Shown piece after piece: positions 55,703 to 64,000 of a DNA stretch of 64,000 nucleotides. Position 1 is the stretch's first letter. Every line of letters begins with the position of its first letter. This DNA is from a virus, in IMG/VR virus record IMGVR_UViG_3300037882_001264, positions 38,810 through 102,809 of that record; one strand, given 5' to 3'. The notes under the pieces are model-generated. The model was not told the DNA's origin, did not search any database, and saw nothing but the letters and a program-made list of their open reading frames with translations. A program made the position numbers and the translations under genes.

Positions 55703-58700
55703 TTACTCCTCGATGCCAGGGGCGTCGGGCACCTCGGGCAGTTCTGCAAACTGGGCTGTCGCCTGACCGCTCTTCTCGCCGATCCACCAATCCTGGGGAA
55801 CGGGCTCGTCCCACAGCATGAACCACGGGTCGTTCTGGACGGGCGGCATCATCTCGTATGCAGAGTCGACCGGCCCCTGGATCTGGACAGACTCGCGGAA
55901 GGGGACTCCGAACGGAAGGCCCGCATACCAGGGGCGCATGACCAGGCCACTCACCGACACGTTCGGCCGGGTGCCGGTGACTCGCCACACGAGGCCGTTG
56001 GTCGCGGGCTCGCTCTCCGCGAAGGTCAGGACACCGGACGGGTTGTTCCGAATGTCACCGGCTCGCTGGAACGTGTCCCCGCCATCGTTCGAGAACTCCC
56101 ACTGGATGGGGTCGACGAAGACGGAGATGTTGTCGACCCACCAGCGGTCGCGAGCGTACTCGTTCTGAGTGACTCGGACCCCCATCGATCCGACGTACGG
56201 GGAAAGCGAGTTCTCGATGTCGTTCCACGACATGCTGCCGTCAGCGAGGGAGTCCCACAGGATAGTTCCCGTGTCTCCATCGGGGATGATGTCGGAGCCG
56301 GAGGTCACCTCGCCCCAGGTCTCCCCCTCGTTGACTCCGCCATCGCCGACTCGGTAGGCGACGTACCACTCGGTGAGTTCTCCCGCGTTTGGCGTGATGC
56401 TCGAAGCAGCAAGGACGAGTGTCGGGTCCTCAGACGAGAAGATCTCAACCACCAGCGGGTGGTCCAGGGGCTCGTCGGTGTAGAGCCGCACTGCCGCGTA
56501 GACGTCCTCACCCGGCTCGGCCATGAACGGGCGTGCAGACTGGATCCCGCCGAAGTCGACGAGGTCAGGGTCTTCGGCCAGCGCCTGCCATGACGGGAGG
56601 CTCGGGTCGGGGTCTGAGTCCTCCAGCGCATCCCACGAGAGGTAGCGGGCCTCCAAGGAGTTCCAGTCGCTGCTCTGCCCGCCTCGGACAACCAGCATGG
56701 AATCGCCGAGGATGCTGCTGTAGTCGCTCACGAGTGCTACGCCCGAGTCGCCGTAGCCGATCCACTCACCTTCGGGCTCGTCGAAGTTCGGGTCTGTGAG
56801 GATCTGGACCGGCGGGGTCTGAACCGTAGCAAACTGGAGTCCCGTCACCGCGTCGGTGGACTGGAACACTGTGCTGGTCGAGACCCGGACGTTGGTGTTG
56901 TCCTTGGTCGTGAGCCTCTCGCCGAGTTCGTCGAAGACCCAGTCGTTGGCCCCGCTCTCGATCCGCTCATCATCGAGGAAGTTCTCCACGTACCGCGCAG
57001 TGTTGCTGTCCTCGCGGTAGTCGCACCGAATCATGCGCAGGCTCTTCAGCCCGACGAAGTAGGCGATGCGCTGAGCGAACTGGACCTTGAGGGATGTGTA
57101 CTGGTGACGCCCCCGCTGGACGAAGCGCGGCTTCGCGGTGACACCCCACGGGGTGAAGTTGAAGTAGCCACCCGCAGCACGAAGGCGAGAGGAGATGTCC
57201 GGGTCGGATGAGTAGATGACCTCGGTCGGCGCATACGGGCTCTGCGGCCTGGCGTTCTGAGTCTGGTAGAAGACGCGGTAGGAGTCAGGGAACACACCCT
57301 CTGGCGAGATCTGCTGCGAGACGACGATGCCAGATCCGCCTGCGTGACCAGAGAGCCGGGGCAAGAAGATCCTGCTCTGCGCCCTAGTCATTGAGCGTGG
57401 GAAGATCTTGACGTCGCGCCAGATAGAGCCGACGGCCTCGTAGGGCTCTGGCGTCAGGTCACTGAACTCGAACTTGAAGTAGGTTGCGCGAACCGGGTCG
57501 AACTCCAGGTAGCCCCGGCGCAGCGCGAAGTCGCGGTTGATGGGAGTCCACTCGATGTCGAACGCAGGGTCACCTCGGCCGCCAAGGAACCCGAACGGCT
57601 CGGCGTCCGGACCATCGAGCGTGGTGAACGTCGGGCTGTACCGGAGGACGGCATTGCGCTCGTAGCCAGAGAAGTCCTGGTAGTAGCCAGAGCCATCGAC
57701 GAAGACCGCCGGATCAGCATTGAACACGCTGGCCGCGTTGAGGTCTGTCGGCTCCTCGTGGATGGCCATGCGCACCAGTTGCCACGGTGCCTCAACACCC
57801 TCATCGCCACCGCCGAGGATGGTCTGGGTTCCGAGGTAGTCGTTCCTGCCGGTCTGGATGAGGCCACCATCGTTGATGACCATCCCGAGGTTCGTCTTGT
57901 CGCTGTAGAGCGAGACGTTGATGACGTCGCCCTGCTCGAACTCCAGCAGGTTGCGGGCCTCGTTGCCGCTTACGACTCCACCCGTCAGGATGAAGCCGCG
58001 CCCCTCACCATCTTCCGACCCAGCCTGCCACGAGAAGACCCCGGAGAGGAAGGACAAGATGGGGACCCGCGTGTCGAACTCCTGGCTCGAAGAAGAGAAC
58101 CCCATGCGGAGGCTCATGTGCACCACGTAGGGGAGGTCGGTGTTGATCTGGGGGATGGTGTTCTTGATGAAGAATGCTGCGGGTCCGCTGAAGGTGAGCC
58201 CCGTGTCGGCCTTAGTCGGGCCGGTCCCCAGGTCCCCACACTCGCTGTTGCTGAGCGGGACGCTCCCGGAAACGAAGTCGCCGTCGATCACGTCGTTGGT
58301 GTAGTAGAGGTTCAGCGAAGGTCCCGAGTAAAGCGGGTCGATGAAGAACCTGTCGATGACCTGACCGCGACCCTCGGGACCTCTGGCATCGACATACAGA
58401 TTGACGACGGCGCTGTTGATCGGCTGCGGCCCGCTGCGCCACGCCCGCCCGCCAGTGATGAGTGTGGACGCGCGAATCTCACGCAGGAAGTACTCAGTCG
58501 AGGATCCCAGCGAGTCACGGCCTCGCAAGAACGGCTCGTGCTCGACGATGGACCCGCCCCGGAGCGGCATGCGCGGGACATCCTCCTTGCCAGCCACAGC
58601 GTAGCCAGCGCTGAAGCCCTTGACTCCGAGCGAGTAGGGGAGCGGCGCACCAGTGAGACTACGGGGCGCGAGGCCCTCGGAGCGAACAAGGATCAGGCGC

Positions 58701-59164
58701 ACGTTCTTCGCAGTGAAGGGGGCCAGACCGATGCGGTGTGGAGCCCAGTGGCCAGCACCGTAGTGCTGGGGGTGGCCGCCACGCTCTGTCGCGGCAGGGT
58801 TGATGACCTCGGGGATGGAGTTCGAGATTACGACGCTGGCCTTCTGCGTACGGCTCCCCGGGCGCGTGCAGTACTCCCACTTGCCCGATGCCGGGTTCAG
58901 CCACTGCACGTAGCACAGGTGGGGGAACTTCGCGAGAGCCACGTCGATGTAGTTGATCCGCTGGGGAGAGTCGAAGACGACCTCATAGACCTCGCGGATC
59001 GGAGAGGCTTGCGGGCGGCTCGGTGTAGACCAGAAGTCCTTACCCTGCTCCACCCGGTTGACTCGCTGGCTCGAAGCCAGGGCATCGCCCAGTTCCTTGA
59101 TGGGCGATCCACCCGCGTAGATAGGCGAGGTAACTCGACCAGGGTAGTTGTCCGTTTCAGGCAT
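55703..59164 (-). CDS. Large tail/baseplate structural protein, 1153 aa
   Basis: ATG 59164 shares a base with the stop above (TAATG). Mostly beta: an F5/8-like N-terminal stretch (VFDSPQRINYIDVALAKFPH), several repeats of Trp/Asp-rich strands, and a region around TWGEVTSGSDIIPDGDTGTI (about residues 945-985) that is also present in the 463-residue neighbour. Further parts (GTQTILGGGDEGVEAPWQLV; FYQTQNARPQSPYAPTEV) resemble carbohydrate-binding or jelly-roll folds. No enzyme motif. Its place directly after baseplate genes fits a baseplate-associated fibre or receptor-binding component. Confidence 0.7.
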   Translation of the reverse strand: MPETDNYPGRVTSPIYAGGSPIKELGDALASSQRVNRVEQGKDFWSTPSRPQASPIREVYEVVFDSPQRINYIDVALAKFPHLCYVQWLNPASGKWEYCTRPGSRTQKASVVISNSIPEVINPAATERGGHPQHYGAGHWAPHRIGLAPFTAKNVRLILVRSEGLAPRSLTGAPLPYSLGVKGFSAGYAVAGKEDVPRMPLRGGSIVEHEPFLRGRDSLGSSTEYFLREIRASTLITGGRAWRSGPQPINSAVVNLYVDARGPEGRGQVIDRFFIDPLYSGPSLNLYYTNDVIDGDFVSGSVPLSNSECGDLGTGPTKADTGLTFSGPAAFFIKNTIPQINTDLPYVVHMSLRMGFSSSSQEFDTRVPILSFLSGVFSWQAGSEDGEGRGFILTGGVVSGNEARNLLEFEQGDVINVSLYSDKTNLGMVINDGGLIQTGRNDYLGTQTILGGGDEGVEAPWQLVRMAIHEEPTDLNAASVFNADPAVFVDGSGYYQDFSGYERNAVLRYSPTFTTLDGPDAEPFGFLGGRGDPAFDIEWTPINRDFALRRGYLEFDPVRATYFKFEFSDLTPEPYEAVGSIWRDVKIFPRSMTRAQSRIFLPRLSGHAGGSGIVVSQQISPEGVFPDSYRVFYQTQNARPQSPYAPTEVIYSSDPDISSRLRAAGGYFNFTPWGVTAKPRFVQRGRHQYTSLKVQFAQRIAYFVGLKSLRMIRCDYREDSNTARYVENFLDDERIESGANDWVFDELGERLTTKDNTNVRVSTSTVFQSTDAVTGLQFATVQTPPVQILTDPNFDEPEGEWIGYGDSGVALVSDYSSILGDSMLVVRGGQSSDWNSLEARYLSWDALEDSDPDPSLPSWQALAEDPDLVDFGGIQSARPFMAEPGEDVYAAVRLYTDEPLDHPLVVEIFSSEDPTLVLAASSITPNAGELTEWYVAYRVGDGGVNEGETWGEVTSGSDIIPDGDTGTILWDSLADGSMSWNDIENSLSPYVGSMGVRVTQNEYARDRWWVDNISVFVDPIQWEFSNDGGDTFQRAGDIRNNPSGVLTFAESEPATNGLVWRVTGTRPNVSVSGLVMRPWYAGLPFGVPFRESVQIQGPVDSAYEMMPPVQNDPWFMLWDEPVPQDWWIGEKSGQATAQFAELPEVPDAPGIEE

Positions 59165-60555
59165 TACGCATACACCCACTCAACGTATTGCGGAGACGTG
59201 GCTGAGGCTGAGTACGGGTGGGCTGTGAGCGAGTTGTCCTCAGACAGGAGCGCAGCGCTCGCAGCACTCGGGTCAAGGATCCCGCGTCGAGGAATGAACT
59301 CCTCCCGGGTGCCGTCTCCGAGGATCATGTCTTCCCAGTTGGTAGGCTCAGAGAGCACGCCATCCTCGATAGAGTCTGGCGCCGCGTCATCAAGGCCAGA
59401 TAGCGTGTACCCATTGGCCCCGACGATGTTGCCCGCATGCGAGACTCGGTACCCCACTGCACCCGACATCGGGGGCACACTTTCGAGCGACATGCCGTTG
59501 ACGGGGAACGAGATGCCGAGGTCCGAAGCACCAGACTCCGGGTACATCACCCTGGCAGAGAACCTGCCGACGTTGCGCCGAAGGACACGCTTGCCGACCT
59601 CCCAGAAGTTGCTGTCCGAGGAGACAGCGCGCATCGGCGCGTCGATGTGGAAGGCCACACCTCGATCATCGATCGTGAGGAGCGATCCCGCAGGCTTCAA
59701 CTTGCCGAGCACCTGGGTCAGGCTGCGCCGGTCTGCCTCACGGATGCTCCCGTCGAAGTCATCTGAGTAGTTCTTGATCGGACGCACGATGAACTCAGCA
59801 GCGGTGTTGGTCTCCGACCGGCCGAGAACGACACTACCCTCAAGGCCAGACCAGGATTCTCCGCTCACCTCATCCCAGAGGACCGAGCCGTCGTCTCCAT
59901 CGGGCGGGTTGTCGGGGTCTGATGTCGTCTCGGCCCAGGTGTTGTTGATCGCTGGGGTGAACCCATCGGAGCCGAGGAAGCGCCAGATCTCGTAGACCTC
60001 ACAGGGGGCACCCACAACAGCCTCTGCTGCCATCTGCATGCCGGGCACAGTTCCGCCCAGGGGGATGGCTCGTGCGAGCGCCTCGATGCGATTGCGATAG
60101 CCAGCGTCGAGCGCACGGATGGCCTCCCACTCGTCAACTGTCGCAAGCCCAGCCTGCGGGTTGAAGGGGAGTTGCTCTTGCTGCTGTCGCCCCTCACCGA
60201 AGATTGCCCCGTAGAGGCCGTCGAGGTCGTAGAAGTGGCTGCCAGCCATCGTGGAGGCGAGCCGGACGATCGTGTTGCGCTTGGCGAGTTGGCCAGCGCC
60301 GGAGTCACCGATCAGCGCCCGCATGAATCGCATGAGGTGGCTCTCGGAGCGGAGGTCATACAGGTCGGGCGGGAAGTTGCGAACGGCGTCCTGAGTGATC
60401 AGCGGAGGGTTCAGAAGTCCGGTGCCCCGGTCTAGCCCCTCGACCTCTGGCCCTTCAGGGACAGTCTGTAGCGGGAGGATACCGACACTGGCTTGAGCGT
60501 CGGTCTCGAAGAATCCGCCCTCGGTAGTGAACGGGTCAGTGCTCTCGAAAGGCAC
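59164..60555 (-). CDS. Baseplate/tail protein, 463 aa
   Basis: GTG 60555, just after the J gene (2-nt gap). The N-terminal half contains LMRFMRALIGDSGAGQLAKR and THFYDLDGLYGAIF-like strands and has the position of P2 gpI-type proteins that follow J. The module NTWAETTSDPDNPPDGDDGS, then VLWDEVSG (about 205-242), recurs in the 1153-residue protein. The C-terminus is beta and ends PQYVEWVYA. Presumably links baseplate and fibre. Confidence 0.65.
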   Translation of the reverse strand: MPFESTDPFTTEGGFFETDAQASVGILPLQTVPEGPEVEGLDRGTGLLNPPLITQDAVRNFPPDLYDLRSESHLMRFMRALIGDSGAGQLAKRNTIVRLASTMAGSHFYDLDGLYGAIFGEGRQQQEQLPFNPQAGLATVDEWEAIRALDAGYRNRIEALARAIPLGGTVPGMQMAAEAVVGAPCEVYEIWRFLGSDGFTPAINNTWAETTSDPDNPPDGDDGSVLWDEVSGESWSGLEGSVVLGRSETNTAAEFIVRPIKNYSDDFDGSIREADRRSLTQVLGKLKPAGSLLTIDDRGVAFHIDAPMRAVSSDSNFWEVGKRVLRRNVGRFSARVMYPESGASDLGISFPVNGMSLESVPPMSGAVGYRVSHAGNIVGANGYTLSGLDDAAPDSIEDGVLSEPTNWEDMILGDGTREEFIPRRGILDPSAASAALLSEDNSLTAHPYSASATSPQYVEWVYA

Positions 60556-60557
60556 GG

Positions 60558-62393
60558 CTACCCCCCGAAGGTGTTCTGAGCGCGGACATCCTTGTAGACG
60601 AACTCAAGGACCGGATTGTGGTTGTCGCTCAGCGTGACATCCTGCGGTCGTCCGATGCTCGTGACGTAGGTCTGGGTCACACCGCCACCCTCAACCAACT
60701 GGATGCCGATCTGATAGTCGTTCTTCAGCGAGTTGTTGTACGCAGGCACATCCGCCCCCTCCAGGAAGCGAACAGCGTCAACGCCGGACACGTTGGACAC
60801 AGCGCGGAGCACGTCGGACACCTGGATCACTGACCCCATCCCTCGCTGCACGAGGTAGGTCGAGATCGCGGTGTCGATCGCGGTGTTCACGTCATTCTGG
60901 GTTCGTGTCCCGTCGTACATCACCGCGAGATTGAAGCGCAGCGCGCGATCGACACCCTGGTGCACGAGTGCATCGATGCCGACGAGGCGCCAGCGGTCAA
61001 CCTCGACCTGGACGGAGGCAGGCACCTCGTTGTAGATGTAGTCATCGTTGAGGCCGATGGTCACCGTGTTGCCCGTCAAGGGCGCGGCGTAACCAGCCGC
61101 ATCGTCGAGCATCTCTAGGCCGAACAGCGAGACGGGGGTAAGACCGTTGACAGTGGTGTCGTGCACGATCCGGTATGCGTCAGTGACGATGCCAGGGGCG
61201 GCAGTGACACCCCGTCGACCGTAAGTGAGTGCGCCCCAGGTGATCGCCTCGGGCACCGAGATGATGGGGCCGAATGCGAGCGGGACGAAGATGTTCCCTG
61301 ACGTAGGGGGCGTTCCGTCGACCCCCTTGAAGTTCGCCACGTTGTAGGGACTACCCGGGGTCGTGTTGAAGGTCGGCATCGAGGACTTCCACACGAGCGT
61401 CTGTGCGGCGCTCTTGGGGCGAGTGCCCGCGACCCAGATGTCGACCTTGCTCGCGATCCCTGCTGCCGGGTTGTTGCGGCTCGCCTGGGAGACGTACTCG
61501 AAGTCGAGATCAATGATCGAGCCAGGAGGCATTCGCGTGGCAGAGATGGCGCTGAGCGAGGGGTACGGAGTCGCGGCGTTCCAGGTGTAGTCCAGGCCCT
61601 TGGAGGCTACGTCTCCAGCAGCGAGATCCGGCCCCACGAACACACCGCTCGCGAAGACGTACGAAGCATCGGGAACCTGGCTCACCGCAGTGTTGTCATC
61701 CTCGACCTGGAGACGCTCGCGACGACGCTTCGACGAGCCAAGGACAGTCGCTGAGGTGCAGTTGGCGTCGGCCAGCGCGATGCCTCGGTACATCTGCTCG
61801 GTTCCCGCCAGCGAGCGGAAGACCGTGGACTTCCAGCGTGCGCGCAGTTCGGTGTCTGACTCGGGGTTAGTGCCGCCAGTGAGGGGCAGTGGGTTCGTCA
61901 CGCCAGTCACATTGATGACGGGGCTGATCAAGAGCACCAGGGATCCCGCAGCAAGGTTACCATCGACCCCGGGGCTCACAGCCTGGATGGGGATCGAGAT
62001 GGAGTTCTGGCCCGGAGCCATGCTCGCCGTCACGATCGTAACCGCAACGATCGCCGGAGATCCCAGCGTAGAGATCTCGGTGCCTGCGGGGATCGTCACT
62101 GTGACGTCACTGGCCCCCAACCGCTGGAAGGTGATCGCGCCCGACGCCCTCTTCGGGGTCAGGCGAGCGATGCCGAACAGTTGCGTGAACGCATCAAGAT
62201 CTGACCCGGCCTTCGAGTCGATGTCGTACTGGTACGAGGTCATGTGCTGGTCGACGTAGGCATTGGCGACGGTGTACGCGACTGCGTCGATGATCTTGCG
62301 AGTCGAGGTGCCCACCGAGGTGTCGAGTTCAGGGTCCGTCACCCGGAGGGTGTTGATGATCTGGTCGGCGACCTCAGAGAGAGTTGCAGCCAT
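60558..62393 (-). CDS. Baseplate J-like protein
   Basis: 611 residues, family of P2 gpJ/Mu gp47 wedge proteins. N-terminal part with AATLSEVADQIINTLRVTDP and SKAGSDLDAFTQLFGIARLT; the diagnostic motif VTVTIPAGTEISTLG; then PGVDGNLAAGSLVLL, NPLPLTGGTNPESDTELRAR and SLAGTEQMYRGIALA; the C-terminal region with VDVVRFLEGADVPAYNNSLK-like strands. Together with the gp25-like gene this marks a contractile-tail baseplate. ATG overlaps the gp25-like stop (TAATG). Confidence 0.9.
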   Translation of the reverse strand: MAATLSEVADQIINTLRVTDPELDTSVGTSTRKIIDAVAYTVANAYVDQHMTSYQYDIDSKAGSDLDAFTQLFGIARLTPKRASGAITFQRLGASDVTVTIPAGTEISTLGSPAIVAVTIVTASMAPGQNSISIPIQAVSPGVDGNLAAGSLVLLISPVINVTGVTNPLPLTGGTNPESDTELRARWKSTVFRSLAGTEQMYRGIALADANCTSATVLGSSKRRRERLQVEDDNTAVSQVPDASYVFASGVFVGPDLAAGDVASKGLDYTWNAATPYPSLSAISATRMPPGSIIDLDFEYVSQASRNNPAAGIASKVDIWVAGTRPKSAAQTLVWKSSMPTFNTTPGSPYNVANFKGVDGTPPTSGNIFVPLAFGPIISVPEAITWGALTYGRRGVTAAPGIVTDAYRIVHDTTVNGLTPVSLFGLEMLDDAAGYAAPLTGNTVTIGLNDDYIYNEVPASVQVEVDRWRLVGIDALVHQGVDRALRFNLAVMYDGTRTQNDVNTAIDTAISTYLVQRGMGSVIQVSDVLRAVSNVSGVDAVRFLEGADVPAYNNSLKNDYQIGIQLVEGGGVTQTYVTSIGRPQDVTLSDNHNPVLEFVYKDVRAQNTFGG

Positions 62394-62821
62394 TAGAGGG
62401 TCACCGTCCGAGTGATGGGGAGTGTGCGACCGGCTTGGGTCGTGAGGTTCATGGACACCTTGATCGAGTCGAGAGAGACAACAGCGTTCACGTCGCTGAC
62501 CCCGGTGACGATGTCGGCCGTCATGAACGAGGACCGAGCCTGCTGGAGGCTGTCCTCCCTCAGGATCCGGTTCTGGTTGGTGATGTACTGCTGGACGACC
62601 CGGTTGACCTCAGACTTGACCTGGAAGATCGTCTCGTCATCGATCGGCTGCCCGAGGTACTGCACCACGACCGAGCCCCACTCGGGGTGGAAAGGGTCCG
62701 CGCCCAACTCCTCGCCCAGAGCCAAGGCCAGGTCCTGCTGGATCCGGGGGCCGCCAGTGACAGTCCTGTGCCCGCCGGGACCGGCGACGAGGTCTCCAGA
62801 GACCAGTGCGAGCGACTTCAT
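62393..62821 (-). CDS. Baseplate protein, gp25/gpW-like, 142 aa
   Basis: The N-terminal half contains the family pattern DPFHPEWGSVVVQYLGQPID with a preceding QDLALALGEELG helix, matching T4 gp25 and P2 gpW baseplate wedge proteins; the second half is beta (VSLDSIKVSMNLTTQAGR). ATG 62821 with GGAGG upstream and a start-associated element. Lies directly before the J gene as is usual. Confidence 0.8.
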   Translation of the reverse strand: MKSLALVSGDLVAGPGGHRTVTGGPRIQQDLALALGEELGADPFHPEWGSVVVQYLGQPIDDETIFQVKSEVNRVVQQYITNQNRILREDSLQQARSSFMTADIVTGVSDVNAVVSLDSIKVSMNLTTQAGRTLPITRTVTL

Positions 62822-62829
62822 GACTACCT

Positions 62830-62845
62830 CCTACCCCTTCATGGG
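62830..62845 (-). promoter_or_regulatory. Start-associated element, copy E
   Basis: Minus-strand CCCATGAAGGGGTAGG, running into GGAGG before the ATG at 62821. A weaker variant of the same core. Confidence 0.45.
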
Positions 62846-62865
62846 CGGTGCGGGGGAGGGCGACA

Positions 62866-62895
62866 GGGCTACCGTTTCAAGCGTTTGTAGAGCCC
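62866..62895 (-). terminator. Weak hairpin after the tail fibre gene
   Basis: GGGCT/AGCCC with AC/GT continuing after a 2-nt bulge. Short; no U-tract. Confidence 0.35.
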
Positions 62896-62906
62896 CGACC
62901 GCAGGC

Positions 62907-64000
62907 TCACGCTGGCAGTGAGTCGACCTTGACCCATGCCTTGAAGTTGCGGAACTGCGTCGTGCCCCCGAAGACGCCAAAGCCCGCGTAGCGCGCATTC
63001 GGCAGGATGGTATCGGTGTCACCCCAGTGGGCCGTCCGCAGCGTGCCGTCGATGTAGCCAAGGATTCGATTGCCGAGAACGACCAGGCGCAACTTGTGCC
63101 AACCGCTAGACAAGGCAGTAATGCTCTGTGCGCCGTAACTAGCCACGCCGTCGCGCTCGACGCGACACGAGGAGTTGCCGTCAATCCGGAACGAAAGACC
63201 AGCGCCACCAGCGGCCGAGTCAGTAAGCATGACTTGCCGGATCTTGGAGTCTGCGGCCACATCAACCTCACACTCAATGATGACCGCGAAGAATGGCTCT
63301 GTCAGTGGCGTATCCGCAGCGGCACGACACCACGATCCGTTGAGTTCGACTTGGCCGGATGTGATGGCCCAAGACCCGCCGTTTCGTGTCAGGCCAGTCA
63401 ATGTGGTGAGCGGGATGTCGACAGCAAGGCCCCACTCTTGCGACGCATCGCTGGCGGTCTGGGCGATCATGCGGATTTTGCGTGCCGCAGTGATGTTCCG
63501 CGTAGAGCCGTTGTTGTGGTATATACCGACCTTGATATACCAGCCTGCTGTCAAGTGTATCGGCACGGAGTGCGATGTTGCCCCGTTGTCGACTACGCGG
63601 TATCGGTTGAAACCCGCGAGCCCCTGGCTCACATTCGACGCATTGAACACCTCGAAGAAGATGATGCGAGTGTGCTCAGAGACGTACTCAACAAGATCGA
63701 ACTCAGCCTGGACTATGTGCCACCCTGTCGTGACGGCGTACACCCGATCGTTGTTCGCGCCAGACCACATTCCAGGCGTTGAGCCTGCGCGAGTGGTTGA
63801 TCCCTGTAAGTAGACCCACGCATCGCCAGGACCCCCAGGGTAGTTCTCGCTCGGGAACGACTGAGTCGCGGTGGCCTGCACTTCGACCTGCGCCCCGACC
63901 CCTCCGCCCCCTCCTCCAGGCCCCGTGGGGCCTGTTGCACCGTCTAGCCCAGGCGCACCAGGCAACCCCGTGGGCCCGACAGCAGCCGCTCCTGTGGGCC
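62907..64000 (-). CDS. Tail fibre protein with collagen-like and LamG-like parts (5' end outside window)
   Basis: The frame is open to the window edge, so the N-terminus is missing. The first visible part (within about 40 codons) is Gly-x-y collagen-like (GAPGLDGATGPTGP), typical of fibre shafts, followed by a Gly-rich hinge. The remainder is beta-sandwich. The last 110 residues (IRQVMLTDSAAGGAGLSFRI; SSGWHKLRLVVLGNRILGYI; YAGFGVFGGTTQFRNFKAWV) have the order of a LamG/concanavalin-like carbohydrate-binding domain. It is the probable receptor-contacting fibre; sugar specificity unknown. Confidence 0.8.
   Translation of the reverse strand, partial: PTGAAAVGPTGLPGAPGLDGATGPTGPGGGGGGVGAQVEVQATATQSFPSENYPGGPGDAWVYLQGSTTRAGSTPGMWSGANNDRVYAVTTGWHIVQAEFDLVEYVSEHTRIIFFEVFNASNVSQGLAGFNRYRVVDNGATSHSVPIHLTAGWYIKVGIYHNNGSTRNITAARKIRMIAQTASDASQEWGLAVDIPLTTLTGLTRNGGSWAITSGQVELNGSWCRAAADTPLTEPFFAVIIECEVDVAADSKIRQVMLTDSAAGGAGLSFRIDGNSSCRVERDGVASYGAQSITALSSGWHKLRLVVLGNRILGYIDGTLRTAHWGDTDTILPNARYAGFGVFGGTTQFRNFKAWVKVDSLPA

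Noticed and set aside
1-64000. tRNA genes, integrase, transposase, CRISPR arrays
   Set aside because: I looked for cloverleaf-like and tandem repeat patterns and for recombinase motifs by eye and saw none. A dedicated scan could still find a degenerate tRNA.

Overview
This window reads as part of the genome of a large tailed bacteriophage with a contractile tail (myovirus) that infects an actinobacterium. The DNA is GC-rich, the coding density is very high, and all 69 genes I can support lie on the minus strand, many with 1-8 nt stop/start overlaps (ATGA, GTGA, TGATG, TAATG). Contractile-tail evidence is a baseplate J protein and a T4 gp25/P2 gpW-like protein at 60.6-62.8 kb. Actinobacterial evidence is a DUF3039-like protein, a secreted actinobacterial-type lysozyme-like transglycosylase and several small Cys/His proteins of types seen in actinophages. 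Genus and host cannot be fixed from sequence alone. Major capsid, tail tube, sheath and tape-measure genes are not in the window.

Layout, read in the direction of transcription (64000 to 1). 64.0-55.7 kb: tail fibre (5' end cut), gp25-like and J baseplate proteins and two large tail or baseplate proteins sharing a module. 55.7-50.8 kb: SNF2-type helicase, a non-coding gap of about 300 nt rich in repeats and promoters, a metallophosphoesterase, a proteasome-like Ntn hydrolase and a 5'(3')-nucleotidase. 50.8-47.7 kb: DinG/XPD-type helicase, hairpin, holin-like protein and endolysin, hairpin. 47.6-42.2 kb: small genes, MerR-like HTH, ThyX, dNMP kinase, phosphoesterase, 5'-3' exonuclease. 42.2-26.2 kb: secreted transglycosylase and a nearly complete replication/recombination set (DnaC-like loader, DnaB, class II ribonucleotide reductase, primase, J-domain-like protein, candidate SSB, DnaE polymerase, RecA, two PD-(D/E)XK nucleases, RuvC-like resolvase). 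26.2-21.2 kb: sigma region-4-like protein, a zinc/HTH protein in small-terminase position, large terminase. 21.2-1 kb: an unusual 18-kb block between terminase and portal, continuing past the portal. It holds a 1163-residue multi-enzyme polyprotein (two GNAT-like domains, Nudix, nucleotidyltransferase-like, ART-like and ParB-like segments), several large zinc-knuckle/SH3-like proteins with acidic tracts, a glycosyltransferase with a GH130-like propeller partner, and the portal.

The replication genes should give the phage its own replisome and dNTP supply (RNR, ThyX, dNMP kinase). The tail, lysis and packaging genes are conventional. The least explained part is the terminase-to-portal block. 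Its position beside packaging genes and its modular, repeat-linked proteins suggest, as inference only, proteins packaged in or on the head, perhaps delivered with the DNA. Regulation appears to rest on a few sigma70-like promoters (16.35, 21.17, 41.5, 47.6, 50.85, 53.4 and 53.7 kb), hairpins at unit boundaries and a recurrent element with core CGAAGGGGTAGAGGA just upstream of several start codons, reminiscent of start-associated sequences of other actinophages. No tRNA, CRISPR array, integrase or insertion sequence was recognised.
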